Notes: generated by a model from the letters alone, not told the origin. A stretch of DNA of 64,000 nt from Mangrovibacter phragmitis (GCF_001655675.1 NZ_LYRP01000012.1:186001-250000), one strand, 5' to 3'. Positions 10,394 to 19,427 are shown, counted from the stretch's first letter. A program made the numbers and translations.

Positions 10394-10702
10394 TCAGTTA
10401 TAGTCCACTGTCACTAAATACATATTTTCCGCGGTTTTCCGGTAAGAAATTGTTTTCACCAGTGGTGAGAGGGTCGGTCGCCATGTGGTGTCGTTTATGG
10501 CAAAGGTTTGCTGAACTTTCCTGCTGTTATCGGCACACTGCAGGTTTACAGATTTTGCAGCAGGGTTATTTTCGATATTGCATACCGGGTTTACAATACT
10601 GCCCCGAAACGTAATGGTGCCGCCCTGGGGCGGTGAGGCAAATAAATACGGTGAAAACAGCAGCGCTGAGCTCAGCACCACAGGTATTATGCGTTTCATC
10701 AT
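10394..10702 (-). CDS. Short fimbrial-subunit-like secreted protein
   Basis: This 102-residue protein has a signal peptide (MMKRIIPVVLSSALLF, then SPYLFA) and a pilin-like opening (GGTITFRGSIVNPVCNIE) in which the cysteine and beta-strand pattern match type 1 pilins. A second cysteine (LQCADN) would close the usual disulfide. The protein is shorter than normal pilins (about 160-180), and no chaperone or usher genes are nearby. It may be a minor secreted pilin-fold protein or a shortened relic. Confidence 0.6.
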   Translation of the reverse strand: MMKRIIPVVLSSALLFSPYLFASPPQGGTITFRGSIVNPVCNIENNPAAKSVNLQCADNSRKVQQTFAINDTTWRPTLSPLVKTISYRKTAENMYLVTVDYN

Positions 10703-10868
10703 GGATACCTCGGTTGGCGACGCATGGCGTCAGTATGTTCGAGTGTATGCAGAGGATGAAAAGCTGTTGTGAAGAATAAAGACTGTTTTGTAGGCTATTT
10801 CTGCATTTTGGGTTGTGCGGTATTCACAAAAAGACCACGCCAGCGGTGGGGCCAGCGTGTGGAGAGAA

Positions 10869-10994
10869 TTAGCTAATTAGCTTTAACCCCAGTGCAATAA
10901 GTAAAAAAACAATTATAGCCCAAAGCATTTGCCTGCCTGAGCGGTAGACTGGGTTGCTGTCAGTCGTTTTTTCTTGTGTATTGTTTATGCTCAT
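10869..10994 (-). CDS. Predicted 41-residue single-span membrane protein
   Basis: The ORF encodes a polar N-terminus (MSINNTQEKTTDSN) and one hydrophobic segment (MLWAIIVFLLIALGLKLI) at the C-terminus, a layout typical of small inner-membrane proteins. It lies alone, with no strong ribosome site before the ATG. Function unknown; support is composition and topology only. Confidence 0.4.
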   Translation of the reverse strand: MSINNTQEKTTDSNPVYRSGRQMLWAIIVFLLIALGLKLIS

Positions 10995-11572
10995 ATTAAT
11001 TATTAGAAAGTGATTTTAATAATTCGCCTGAAAATTTATACAGGCAATGCTATGTGCACAGAACAAACCGTATTAATCCCAGAATAAGAAGAATGAAAAA
11101 AATCAAACGGGGGAATAAGCCCCATTTTAACTGCGTCCTTTGTGTATAAGACACGATGCTCTGGAGCTGCGCAGAGCCTTGTGTTACCTGAATCAGTAAC
11201 TAAAGCGACCACAGCCCATCTGGGATAACATAACCCACTCTAAACAACTTAAATGACGGCCAGGTGACAAAACTAACCGCTCAAAAAATATCGAGTGAGA
11301 ATTTATTATGAGTGCATGTGTAATATACATGAAAAAATAAGAAAGAAAATGCTTATAAAAGAGATGGTTGAATAAATAGTATGCATCTATTATTAATATA
11401 ATGCTTAAGAGATAACATCAATAATTTAACCAGAAATAAATCTTTTTTGATTAAAAATAAAATTTCTTTGCAGTCTGGCTAAAGTCTCTCGCCAACTTCG
11501 CTTCCTGGTTCATAGGCGGAGAAGGTAAAGGGCGTTAAGATATGTGTATTGACTACAGCCAGAGGAAACGGA
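10995..11572. other. Gene-free AT-rich stretch
   Basis: Nearly 580 bases without a supportable ORF lie between the small membrane protein and yaiI. I see no tRNA, no clear terminator and no repeat. The last 30 bases hold the yaiI ribosome site. Confidence 0.5.
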
Positions 11573-12025
11573 ATGTCGGCTATATGGGTGGATGCAGATG
11601 CGTGTCCCAATGTGATTAAAGAAGTGCTGTTTCGGGCGGCAGAGCGGGCGCAGGTTCCTCTCACTCTGGTGGCGAACCAGATGTTGCGGGTTCCTCCTTC
11701 ACGGTTTATTCGCACCATGCGGGTCGCCAGTGGGTTCGATGTGGCGGATAACGAGATTGTGCGTTTGGTCGAGGCTGGTGACTTGGTGGTAACCAGTGAT
11801 ATTCCGCTGGCAGCCGAAGTTCTGGCAAAAAGTGCCTGGGTGGTGACCCCCCGCGGTGAACGTTACACCGAAGAGACGATTCGCGAACGACTGACATTGC
11901 GTGATTTTATGGATACGTTGCGCGCCAGTGGCATTCAGACTGGTGGCCCGGCGGCGTTGAGCCAGAAAGACCGTCAGCAGTTTGCCAGCGAGCTTGAGCG
12001 CTGGTTACGGGAAGCATCACGTTAA
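11573..12025 (+). CDS. yaiI: YaiI/YqxD family protein (UPF0178)
   Basis: This 150-residue protein starts with the family signature IWVDADACP and contains a PIN-like nuclease fold pattern ([24 protein letters not shown]). The internal ATG at 11573 is preferred over 11549 because AGAGGA lies about 7 bases upstream and the family begins at this point. Biochemical function is not established. It is a single gene with no operon partner. Confidence 0.9.
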   Translation: MSAIWVDADACPNVIKEVLFRAAERAQVPLTLVANQMLRVPPSRFIRTMRVASGFDVADNEIVRLVEAGDLVVTSDIPLAAEVLAKSAWVVTPRGERYTEETIRERLTLRDFMDTLRASGIQTGGPAALSQKDRQQFASELERWLREASR

Positions 12026-12147
12026 GGTTTTGGAAATTAACCGGGTGGGAATAAAGAAATTGAGGAATTATTCAGGGGGAATAATGGTAACTCGCTGTCA
12101 GTAAACAGGGCGGGCAGCAGAGTGGCCCCTGCCGCGCCCGGAGTAAC

Positions 12148-12357
12148 TTATTTGCTCAGTTCTGCAGTCATATGCACCTGGTTACCCGCATATGCTTCGG
12201 TAATGTGGTAATCAGCGCCTGCCTGTTTAGCCTGAGCGGCGATTTTTGCTTCTGCACCATCTAAAGTGGATGCTGATGCACTCACGGTTTGTGCGAAAGC
12301 GCCGAAAGACATAACAGAAAGAGCAGCAACTGCAACGAAAGTTTTGACAGAATTCAT
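12148..12357 (-). CDS. YhcN/DUF1471 family periplasmic stress protein
   Basis: This 69-residue protein has a signal peptide ending in SFGAFA and a short DUF1471 domain, typical of the enterobacterial YhcN/BhsA/McbA paralogues linked to stress and biofilm. The conserved pattern (ASTLDGAEAKIAAQAKQAGA, then YHITEA) is clear. Which paralogue it represents cannot be fixed by eye. Monocistronic by position. Confidence 0.85.
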   Translation of the reverse strand: MNSVKTFVAVAALSVMSFGAFAQTVSASASTLDGAEAKIAAQAKQAGADYHITEAYAGNQVHMTAELSK

Positions 12358-12569
12358 GGTCGTATTCCTTAATGGTTTGTTTGTTAGTAAGGCGTTTTGC
12401 CTTGATGTGATAAATCATAGCCCCGTCTCTCATCGATCAAAAGCTGAACAATTTGCTCATATTGTTCGAATATTTTGAATGAAAATATAGCAAGGTCTGC
12501 AACGGGCTCACTGCTATGCTGTGTGTGCCGGGCACGGCGTTGTTGTGCCCTTTTCCCTGAGAGGTTTCC

Positions 12570-13331
12570 ATGAAAATAAGAACAGGTATTGCCGTCTGTC
12601 TGGTGTTATTCAGTGCAATGCAGGTACAGGCAGATGAGCCCTTACCTCCGGCGGTGGCGCACATTGCCAGCCAGGGCATTACTATTATCAAGAAAATCAA
12701 AGGGCCTGGTGGTATGCAGGGCTGGCTGGGTCAGTACCAGGGCATGGGGGTGACGATTTACCTGACGCCCGACGGAAAACACGCCATTTCAGGTTATCTG
12801 TATGATGAAAAAGGCAATAACCTGAGTGAAGCGTTGTTTAAACAGGAATTGTATATTCCACAAGGCCGGGCGCTGTGGAAGAAAATGATCCAGGGCCCGG
12901 TGATAAAATCTGGCCGGGATGATGCGCCACGCAAACTGGTGGTGTTCGCTGACCCATTCTGCCCTTACTGCATGCACTTTCATGCTGCGGCGCAACCCTG
13001 GGTTGATGCCGGTAAAGTACAACTTTATACCCGCCTGGTGGCGGTGCTGAAACCACAAAGCGGGCGCTATGCGGCGGCTATCCTCAGCGCCTCTGACCCG
13101 GCGAAAGCCTGGGATGCCTGGGAGCAGTCCGGTGGGAAAAAATCACCGGCTCCTGGAGAAAAAACGCCGCAAAGTGTTGTGCAGGCATTACAGGTGAATC
13201 AACAACTCATGGATGAAGCTGGTGCCAATGCCACGCCTGCCATTTATTACCTCAACCAGAATAACGAATTGCAACAAGTGGTGGGGATGCCAGATGAGCA
13301 ACAAATGGCGGCAATGTTTGGGCCGAAATAG
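12570..13331 (+). CDS. dsbG: Thiol:disulfide interchange protein DsbG
   Basis: This 253-residue periplasmic disulfide isomerase/sulfenic-acid reductase has a signal peptide ending in QVQA, an N-terminal dimerisation region and a C-terminal thioredoxin fold. The active site DPFCPYC near residues 130-135 and the cis-proline loop ATPAIYY are present. In E. coli DsbG rescues oxidised single cysteines and is recycled by DsbD. Convergent with the enolase gene downstream. Confidence 0.94.
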   Translation: MKIRTGIAVCLVLFSAMQVQADEPLPPAVAHIASQGITIIKKIKGPGGMQGWLGQYQGMGVTIYLTPDGKHAISGYLYDEKGNNLSEALFKQELYIPQGRALWKKMIQGPVIKSGRDDAPRKLVVFADPFCPYCMHFHAAAQPWVDAGKVQLYTRLVAVLKPQSGRYAAAILSASDPAKAWDAWEQSGGKKSPAPGEKTPQSVVQALQVNQQLMDEAGANATPAIYYLNQNNELQQVVGMPDEQQMAAMFGPK

Positions 13332-13355
13332 CACAAGGCAGAAATGACTGTGTGG

Positions 13356-13388
13356 AGCAGGCTAACCCCGGCATGGAGTCAGCCTGCT
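13356..13388. terminator. Weak bidirectional hairpin between dsbG and enolase genes
   Basis: Eight-base arms AGCAGGCT and AGCCTGCT (13356-13363, 13381-13388) lie between the convergent stops. There is no T-run on either side, so terminator function is inferred from position only. Confidence 0.35.
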
Positions 13389-13395
13389 GTTGATA

Positions 13396-14688
13396 TCAGG
13401 CCGTGTGGCGTACAAACGCTTTCGGCCCGGCAAACTGAGCTGCTGCGCCCAGCATCTGTTCAATGCGCATCAACTGGTTGTATTTTTCCACACGTTCGCC
13501 ACGGCAGGGTGCGCCGGTTTTCAGGTGCCCGGCACGCAGTGCCACAGTCATGTCCGCGATAAAGCTGTCGGCGGTTTCCCCACTGCGGTGTGAAATAAAT
13601 GTCCCCCAACCATGCTGCTGGCACAGCGCGACAGCATCAAAGGTTTCACTGAGCGAACCAATCTGGTTGAGCTTAATCAGCGCGGCATTCGCCACATTTT
13701 CTTCAATGCCGCGTTGGATGTATTTAACGTTGGTGACAAACAGGTCATCACCCACCAGCTCAATCTGCTGGCCCAGGCGGGCGTTCAGGTGCTGCCAGCC
13801 GCTCCAGTCATCTTCCGCCAGGCCATCTTCCAGTAACACAATCGGGAACTGCCCCAGTAATTCAGCATAGTAATCTGTCATTTCTGCGGCAGTGAGGGCG
13901 CTGTGCTCGGTACGCAGGTGGTATTTGCCATCGCTGTAGAACTCGCTGGATGCCGGATCCATACAAATACTGATATCTTCCCCCGGGCGGTAACCGGCTT
14001 TTTCTATTGCCTGCACAATCAGCTCCAGTGGCTGGCGGTTAGAAGTCACGGCTGGTGCAAACCCACCTTCATCGCCCACTGCGGCAGACAGGTTGTTATC
14101 CAGCAATATTTGGCGCAGGGCCTGGTAAACTTCGCTCCCCTGGCGCACGGCTTCAGCAAGGTCTGGTGCGCCAAGGGGCGCAATCATAAACTCCTGGAAG
14201 TCTGCTCCCTGGTTGCGGGCATGCACCCCGCCATTAATGATATTCATGCAGGGTACGGGCAACAGATTCGCCCGGGCTCCCCCCAGATAGCGGAACAATG
14301 GCTGGCGGGTGGAAAGTGCTCCCAGGCGTGCAACAGCCAGGGAAGCCCCTAAAATCGCATTGGCACCCAGTTTGCTTTTATTGTCGCTGCCATCCAGTGC
14401 CAGTAAAGTGTTATCCACCTGGCGCTGGTCGCACACCTGCAGGCCAGCCAGGGCTGCGTTGATTTCATTATTGACGGAGGCCACCGCGCCCAGCACACCT
14501 TTGCCGTTGTAACGGGCTTTATCGCCATCGCGGCGTTCTATGGCTTCCCGGGAACCGGTGCTGGCTCCGGAAGGTACGGATGCGCGAGCCATCAGGCCTT
14601 CGCTACTGAATGCCTCAACTTCTACCGTTGGGTTACCCCGGGAGTCGAGAATTTCGCGGGCGATAACTTTCTCAATTGTTGTGCTCAT
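13396..14688 (-). CDS. Enolase paralogue (phosphopyruvate hydratase)
   Basis: This 430-residue enolase converts 2-phosphoglycerate to phosphoenolpyruvate. The substrate loops (SGASTGSREA, GGVHARNQGADFQEFM), the catalytic EGGFAP region, the metal ligands (CMDPASSEFY, LLEDGLAEDDW, GDDLFVTN) and SHRSGET are present. The usual enterobacterial eno lies beside pyrG, so this copy, beside a universal stress gene and a pyrophosphatase remnant, is probably a second enolase. It is divergent from the housekeeping sequence in places such as QVCDQRQVDN. Likely the third cistron of the ppaC-relic, usp, enolase operon. Confidence 0.88.
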   Translation of the reverse strand: MSTTIEKVIAREILDSRGNPTVEVEAFSSEGLMARASVPSGASTGSREAIERRDGDKARYNGKGVLGAVASVNNEINAALAGLQVCDQRQVDNTLLALDGSDNKSKLGANAILGASLAVARLGALSTRQPLFRYLGGARANLLPVPCMNIINGGVHARNQGADFQEFMIAPLGAPDLAEAVRQGSEVYQALRQILLDNNLSAAVGDEGGFAPAVTSNRQPLELIVQAIEKAGYRPGEDISICMDPASSEFYSDGKYHLRTEHSALTAAEMTDYYAELLGQFPIVLLEDGLAEDDWSGWQHLNARLGQQIELVGDDLFVTNVKYIQRGIEENVANAALIKLNQIGSLSETFDAVALCQQHGWGTFISHRSGETADSFIADMTVALRAGHLKTGAPCRGERVEKYNQLMRIEQMLGAAAQFAGPKAFVRHTA

Positions 14689-14713
14689 AATCTTTCCTCG
14701 TAGTCAGTTTGAC

Positions 14714-15142
14714 TTACAGATGCCGGATAAGAACGTCGACATTCAGTTGGTTGATATAGGTCATAGAATGGGATGTCAGCAGCCCTAAAAAACGGTTGTG
14801 GTGCCCGGCAATAACCAGGTCTGCCACCTGCCGCGAGATACAAGCCTGCAGGTCTTTTATGCCCAGCGTCACCAGTTCACAAGTGTCCATATCCACTGAA
14901 TCTGTGTTATCGAGTTCACTGAATATTTCACTGAACATGGCTTTCGCGCGGATAACTTCCTGTGAGACCGGGTCGTCCATCATGCTGTCGGAGACAAAAT
15001 TGAGTTCGCGGTAGTCATCACTCAGGTGAGCAACCGTCACTTTGATATGCCATTCATGAGCCAGAACCAGTGCATGTTTCAGCAATGGTACGCCGTCTTC
15101 TTTGCCATGAATCAGTACCACCGCATGGGTATAGCCAGTCAT
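14714..15142 (-). CDS. Universal stress protein (UspA family)
   Basis: This 142-residue protein has the Usp fold: an N-terminal strand (HAVVLIHG), a central VTLGIKDLQACISRQVADLVIAGHH and a C-terminal LNVDVLIRHL. The nucleotide loop is like UspA/UspC/UspD (AGHHNRF) rather than the ATP-binding GxxG type. Start 15142 was chosen for a near-perfect AGGAGG 6 bases upstream; the longer frame to 15235 lacks one. Its ATGA start overlaps the stop of the pyrophosphatase remnant, which suggests it was translationally coupled to that gene. Confidence 0.85.
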   Translation of the reverse strand: MTGYTHAVVLIHGKEDGVPLLKHALVLAHEWHIKVTVAHLSDDYRELNFVSDSMMDDPVSQEVIRAKAMFSEIFSELDNTDSVDMDTCELVTLGIKDLQACISRQVADLVIAGHHNRFLGLLTSHSMTYINQLNVDVLIRHL

Positions 15143-15426
15143 GGTTTTCCTCCTGATAGCGTGAGTGGGTTTTCCAGCCAGCGAAGTAGCTGTTTTTCCG
15201 GCTGAGCATGCCGGGAATGGTGCAGGATTTGGCACCGCACAGCGCGGAGCCAGTAAAGTGAAGGCAGCAAGCGGGCTGACTGATGCCGGTAAGCATCAGT
15301 ATCATCCTGCCCGAAGGCTGGTTTGCCATTTCGGCCTTCTTGCTGCGGCAGCAGCCATTTGGCGGTCACCCACGCGCTGCATATGGCATCGCTGTCGGGA
15401 TTAAGGTGGCCAACAACCTGTATCAT
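15139..15426 (-). pseudogene. Internally deleted manganese-dependent inorganic pyrophosphatase (ppaC) remnant
   Basis: The first 26 codons (QVVGHLNPDSDAICSAW) match the DHH-family PpaC N-terminus, with its metal-binding HxNPDxDA motif. The end of the ORF (KQLLRWLE) and, in another frame at about 15200-15250, ALCGAKSCTIPGMLSRK match the PpaC DHHA2 C-terminus (normally SRKKQ). About 200 residues between the ends are gone, and a frameshift separates the two C-terminal pieces. A good ribosome site (AGGAA) and the ATGA overlap with the stress gene survive. A 95-residue ORF still exists but cannot be a pyrophosphatase. Confidence 0.75.
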
Positions 15427-15613
15427 AATGAGTTCCTGAAATCAGGAAGCATGCCGGGCGGGGAAAGCAGGGAATCAAGACCAGCCTGACATACCTCTTG
15501 TGGAAATAAGAGTTACGCCAGGCGTCATCAGCCCCTTGAATGGGGCGGTTGGGTAAGGTGGAACACCATCACCTTGTGCTTTGCAGTGTGGATCTCATCG
15601 CGCTCTTTTGCAA

Positions 15614-15643
15614 CCCCGTAACCTGGCAGAATCTGTTACGGGG
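15614..15643 (-). terminator. Hairpin after the DUF1365/Cfa operon
   Basis: Nine-base arms CCCCGTAAC and GTTACGGGG (15614-15622, 15635-15643) lie just downstream of the last gene of the leftward operon. The following bases on the minus strand contain only a short mixed T/A run. Confidence 0.5.
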
Positions 15644-15662
15644 TGTGAAGTGGTAAAGTGAG

Positions 15663-16622
15663 TTAATGCTCTGGCAAGCGCAGGCGTAGCGGTGCAGGGT
15701 ACGGGGAAAAATACTTCTGGGTGGATAAATAGTCGTCCGGGTATTCAGCCAGGTAATGTTGCAACAACGTCAGTGGCGCAAGAATCGGCAGTTGCCCGCT
15801 GCGGTATTCAATAATCACATTTCTCAGTTCCGCACGTTGCCGGGCATTGAGCTGCTCGCGGAAATAACCCTGAATATGCATCAGTACATTAGTGTGGTTG
15901 CGTCGGGTGGCTGGGTGGCTCAGCAGAGCCATTAATTTTTCACGGTAGGCGTTGAAAAAGGCACCGAGGTCTTCCCATTCATGCAGGTGAGCGACAAAAC
16001 GCCCCAGTTCCCGGTAACCCGCCTGGTGGTGCGCCAGTAACAGCAGTTTATAACGGCTGTGGAAAGCAAGCAGGCTCTGGCGAGTCAGGCCACTGGCGTA
16101 TACCTGGTTGAGTTCGTGCAGCGCATAAATACGCAACACGAAATTCTCCCTGAGCATGGGGTCGTGCAGGCGACCATCTTCTTCAACTGGCAGCCAGGGG
16201 TAGCGGGCCATCAGCGTGGCGGTGAATATACCTGTGCCCGCTTTTTTGCCGCGCTGGTTTGCTTCATCGTACAACCTGACCCGCTCCATGCCGCAACTGG
16301 GGGATTTGGCGCAGACAATAAAACCACTTAACGAGCCGATATTATTCACGTACTTATCGGAAAACGCCTGCATTTTTTCAGTAATGTCTTCGTGTGGTTC
16401 ACTACTGAACCGCAACCGGATTTCGTGTTCCGGGGTTTTTACCAGGCGAAGAGCCGGGCGGGGTGAAGGCAGGCCGACGGCCATTTCCGGGCAAACCGGG
16501 CGGAATGTTACCCAGTTTGCCAGTTCATCCATGACGAAAGGCATCCGTTTATGGCCGCCATCAAAACGCACGGTGTCGCCGGTGAGGCAGGCGCTGATAC
16601 CAATTTCTGGTTTGCTGTTCAT
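15663..16622 (-). CDS. YbgA-like DUF523-DUF1722 protein
   Basis: This 319-residue protein has an N-terminal DUF523 domain (about 1-155; ISACLTGDTVRFDGG, VCPEMAVGL, CAKSPSCGMERVRLY) and a C-terminal DUF1722 domain like E. coli YbgA (about 185-310; FHSRYKLLLLAHHQAGYRELG, RNHTNVLMHIQGYF). The cysteines of DUF523 suggest a metal site. It starts 15 bases after the DUF3833 gene and is probably the last gene of the operon that begins at 22557. In many bacteria this fusion sits next to photolyase genes and B12- or light-type MerR regulators; no photolyase is in the window. Confidence 0.85.
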   Translation of the reverse strand: MNSKPEIGISACLTGDTVRFDGGHKRMPFVMDELANWVTFRPVCPEMAVGLPSPRPALRLVKTPEHEIRLRFSSEPHEDITEKMQAFSDKYVNNIGSLSGFIVCAKSPSCGMERVRLYDEANQRGKKAGTGIFTATLMARYPWLPVEEDGRLHDPMLRENFVLRIYALHELNQVYASGLTRQSLLAFHSRYKLLLLAHHQAGYRELGRFVAHLHEWEDLGAFFNAYREKLMALLSHPATRRNHTNVLMHIQGYFREQLNARQRAELRNVIIEYRSGQLPILAPLTLLQHYLAEYPDDYLSTQKYFSPYPAPLRLRLPEH

Positions 16623-16637
16623 TGTCTGTTCCTTGTT

Positions 16638-17168
16638 TTATGGCGCTTTTTTAGTAAAAAACAGCGTGACCGTCGCGGCGGTGAAGCCGAATTTGGTCAT
16701 AGTGGTTTTGTTAAACAAATGCCGGTCATCCTGCAGGTACATCCAGTCATCAAAGCTTAGCAGCCAGGTTTTGCCTTTTGCCGTGACATTCATTTTGTAG
16801 TGCCAGTTAAATGCGTTTCCTTCCGCCTGCCCAACGGCAACACCTTCAATGTCGTTTGCCGTGCCGGTGTACTGGTGGTTGGCTGTGCGGCGAATGTGCC
16901 AGACACGCTGCTGTTTTTCGCCGTCGTCATATACAAAGTGTTCATTAAGAGTGAGCGTATCGCCAGTCACCTGGCCGGTTATTTCCACATGAAAACGGCG
17001 CAATTGTTTACCGCTCCGGTCCTGCACCATTCCCCAGGCCTCGGTTTGCCCATTGAAATAGCTGAAGATATCCAGCGGAGGTTGTGTGCCCTGGTAATCG
17101 TTCAGGGTGGCACTGCAACCGGTCAGCAGGGCAAGTAATGCCAGTGCGGCACGTTTAAGGAGTGTCAT
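16638..17168 (-). CDS. DUF3833 lipoprotein
   Basis: This 176-residue protein starts with a lipobox (LLALLTGC), so it should be lipid-anchored after export. The DUF3833 core is recognisable (FNGQTEAWGMVQDRSGK, FHVEITG, FDDWMYLQDD). Start 17168 has GGGAGA upstream and overlaps the end of the preceding gene by four bases (ATGA). Function unknown; the family recurs in Cfa/DUF1365 operons. Confidence 0.85.
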   Translation of the reverse strand: MTLLKRAALALLALLTGCSATLNDYQGTQPPLDIFSYFNGQTEAWGMVQDRSGKQLRRFHVEITGQVTGDTLTLNEHFVYDDGEKQQRVWHIRRTANHQYTGTANDIEGVAVGQAEGNAFNWHYKMNVTAKGKTWLLSFDDWMYLQDDRHLFNKTTMTKFGFTAATVTLFFTKKAP

Positions 17169-17725
17169 GGTTTTTCTCCCGTTAATTGCTGTCTTAAGTT
17201 TGGGTAAGTGGTGCGTGGATCCAGCCAGATAGCCAGAAAACGCTCGCTGAACAGGGACGACTGCTGTGGCCCGAGTTGTGAAAAAGGCGTGCCAGAACCG
17301 GGCCGATACCAAAATTGCCCCCGGTGCTGCGTGGTCACAAACGCCAGCTGGCTACCGGGGGTGACGTCAGGCCACAACTGTGCCAGTGCCTGGAGCCACA
17401 TTGTGCTTTGGGGCGTATTCTGAAGAATGCCGAGTGCCTGCCACTGGTCGCGGGTGGCATCCACCAGGTCGGTATGGCTGATAGCGCGCTGGTAAGTGAT
17501 AACCAGTGCCAGATCACTGCCCAGCCCGTGGTAACGGCCATCCGGGGACAGTAAGCGGGCGTGGTACAGCGTAAACGGCCCCCAGGTAAAGGTGGCCGCG
17601 CCAACATTATGCCAGCGCAACCAGTCTGCGGCTTTTGTCGCCACGGGCGTCAGCAGACATGCCAGTAACGCCATAACACAGGCCAGCGTATTCAGCCGGT
17701 TGTTTCTTTTCCGCATGCAGATCAT
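17165..17725 (-). CDS. Chalcone-isomerase-like periplasmic protein
   Basis: This 186-residue protein has an N-terminal signal segment (LNTLACVMALLACLLTPVATKA) and a body with the bacterial chalcone-isomerase-like fold pattern (VGAATFTWGPFTLYHARLLSPDG, LALVITYQRAIS, LFSERFLAIWLDP). Start 17725 is supported by CAGGAG upstream and an ATGA overlap with the DUF2878 gene. Bacterial members are not proven isomerases; some bind fatty acids. A periplasmic lipid-related role would fit the neighbours. Confidence 0.75.
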   Translation of the reverse strand: MICMRKRNNRLNTLACVMALLACLLTPVATKAADWLRWHNVGAATFTWGPFTLYHARLLSPDGRYHGLGSDLALVITYQRAISHTDLVDATRDQWQALGILQNTPQSTMWLQALAQLWPDVTPGSQLAFVTTQHRGQFWYRPGSGTPFSQLGPQQSSLFSERFLAIWLDPRTTYPNLRQQLTGEKP

Positions 17726-18210
17726 GGCTGGCTCCTGCGTAGTAACCCACACGATAACAGTGCCAGGCAGGCCCAGCCGGTGGACAGCCAGGCTAAGGCC
17801 TGCCAGACGGACCCATGAAAATTCATCGCGCCCAGGTAAGCACCCAGCAAATAAGCCAGCGGGCCTCCTGTGGCGGCGAACAAAACCAGCAACCAGGGTG
17901 GGATTGCCTGGCTGCGGGCTATCACCGACCAGACACAAGAGAACATCAGCCATAAGGCCACCATCCATAGAGGCACGAGTGTACTGCCCTGAAAGGCGAT
18001 GCGCCCGGCGAGCACATGGAACGTATCCAGACCGCAACCCACCAGTGCAATAATCAGCGCATGACGCCGGGTTCCAGGTGGCAACATGAAATACACCACC
18101 AGTGCCATGCCCAGCCACAACAAAATGCCGCGTTCACGAAACAGCACAACCAGCGTCCAGTAGATATCGAACGCTATCGCGGCCAGCCCGGTACGCAGCA
18201 GGTTGTTCAT
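17722..18210 (-). CDS. DUF2878 inner-membrane protein
   Basis: This 162-residue hydrophobic protein has about five membrane helices (for example LLWLGMALVVYFML, LWMVALWLMFSCVWSVI, WLLVLFAATGGPLAYLLGAYLGA). The DUF2878 family occurs beside Cfa-like methyltransferases and DUF1365 proteins. It overlaps both neighbours by four bases. No catalytic motif was seen. Confidence 0.85.
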   Translation of the reverse strand: MNNLLRTGLAAIAFDIYWTLVVLFRERGILLWLGMALVVYFMLPPGTRRHALIIALVGCGLDTFHVLAGRIAFQGSTLVPLWMVALWLMFSCVWSVIARSQAIPPWLLVLFAATGGPLAYLLGAYLGAMNFHGSVWQALAWLSTGWACLALLSCGLLRRSQP

Positions 18211-19427
18211 ACCCGCTCCGCTGTGATTTGCACCACACTGATGGTGCGGGCGTTAAAACCGGCTTCGCAGTAGCCGAGGTAATACAGCCACATTCGGCGA
18301 AAACGTACATCAAACCCCATGCTTTCTATGCGCGGCCAGGCTTGTAAAAAACGCTGCCGCCAGTGAGCCAGGGTCCGGGCATAATCTGGCCCCATATCAA
18401 ACACGTTGCGCACAACAAAATCGGTGTGACGGGTCATCAACTGGCTCATGGCGGTGAGGCTTGGCAGGAAGCCGCCGGGGAAGATATAACGCTGAATGAA
18501 GTCCACGCTGTTGCTGTAATCCTGGTAGCGCTGATCCTGAATCGTAATGGCCTGAAGCACCATTTTGCCGCCCGGGCGCAGGCGCTGCTGGCAGGTGGTG
18601 AAAAAGTGTGGCAACCAGGCTTTGCCCACCGCTTCTATCATTTCCACCGAGACAATTTTGTCGAACTGGCCGACAAGATCACGGTAGTCGCTCAATAATA
18701 CGGTTACCTGGTCCTGCAACCCGGCAGCATGGATACGTGCCTGCGCGTAATCGTATTGCTCGCGGGATAATGTGGTGGTGGTGACCCGACAGCCATAATG
18801 GCGGGCGGCATATTCTGCCAGTGCTCCCCAACCGGTGCCGATTTCCAGCAGATGATCATCGCCAGTAAGCGCCAGTTGTTCACACAGACGCTGCATTTTG
18901 GCGGTCTGCGCACTTTCCAAATCCTGGTCTGGCGCCTGGAACAGGGCGCTGGAGTAGAGTAGTTCGCGGTCAAGAAACGCGCTGTAGAATTGATTGCCCA
19001 GGTCGTAGTGGGCGGCAATATTCTTGCGCGCCTGGCGGCGATGGTTGCGGCGAAACCAGTGGCGCAGGCGTTCTGCTGGCAGGCTAAGCCAACGAAAACC
19101 GGTTTCCAGTTTGCCCAGTACTTTGCTGTTGAGTGCCACCACCTGCAACACCTGTGTCAGGTTAGGAGAATCCCACTCACCATCCATCCAGGTTTCGGCG
19201 GCTGCCATACTGCCCCCGGTTAATATTCGCCAGTAAAGACGGGGAGAGTGAACGTGTACTTCCGCCTGGAGCGGCGCATGGGCATCACCAAACTGGCGAT
19301 ACTGTGAACCTTCGTGTATTACCAGGCTGCCGTGTTTTAACTCAGCCAGCAACCGGAACAACGCTTTGCGGGCCAACCGGCTGTTATGGGGCAGACTGGA
19401 TTCAAGGGCGTATACAGGGTCGGTCAT
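18207..19427 (-). CDS. Cyclopropane-fatty-acid synthase-like SAM methyltransferase
   Basis: This 406-residue Cfa/CmaS family enzyme transfers a one-carbon unit from S-adenosylmethionine to unsaturated acyl chains of membrane phospholipids. The SAM-binding motif LLEIGTGWGALAEYAA lies near residue 180; YDLGNQFYSAFLD, SVEMIEAVG and the C-terminal YYLGYCEAGF signature are present. Start 19427 is set by the ATGA overlap with the DUF1365 gene; the frame continues upstream inside that gene. Because it is embedded with a FAD oxidase and DUF1365, it may act in a methylated or furan fatty-acid pathway rather than simple cyclopropanation; this is inference. Confidence 0.88.
   Translation of the reverse strand: MTDPVYALESSLPHNSRLARKALFRLLAELKHGSLVIHEGSQYRQFGDAHAPLQAEVHVHSPRLYWRILTGGSMAAAETWMDGEWDSPNLTQVLQVVALNSKVLGKLETGFRWLSLPAERLRHWFRRNHRRQARKNIAAHYDLGNQFYSAFLDRELLYSSALFQAPDQDLESAQTAKMQRLCEQLALTGDDHLLEIGTGWGALAEYAARHYGCRVTTTTLSREQYDYAQARIHAAGLQDQVTVLLSDYRDLVGQFDKIVSVEMIEAVGKAWLPHFFTTCQQRLRPGGKMVLQAITIQDQRYQDYSNSVDFIQRYIFPGGFLPSLTAMSQLMTRHTDFVVRNVFDMGPDYARTLAHWRQRFLQAWPRIESMGFDVRFRRMWLYYLGYCEAGFNARTISVVQITAERV

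Noticed and set aside
17165-18118. A 317-codon minus-strand frame
   Set aside because: Upstream of 17725 it reads out-of-frame through the DUF2878 gene. The real gene begins with the signal peptide at 17725.
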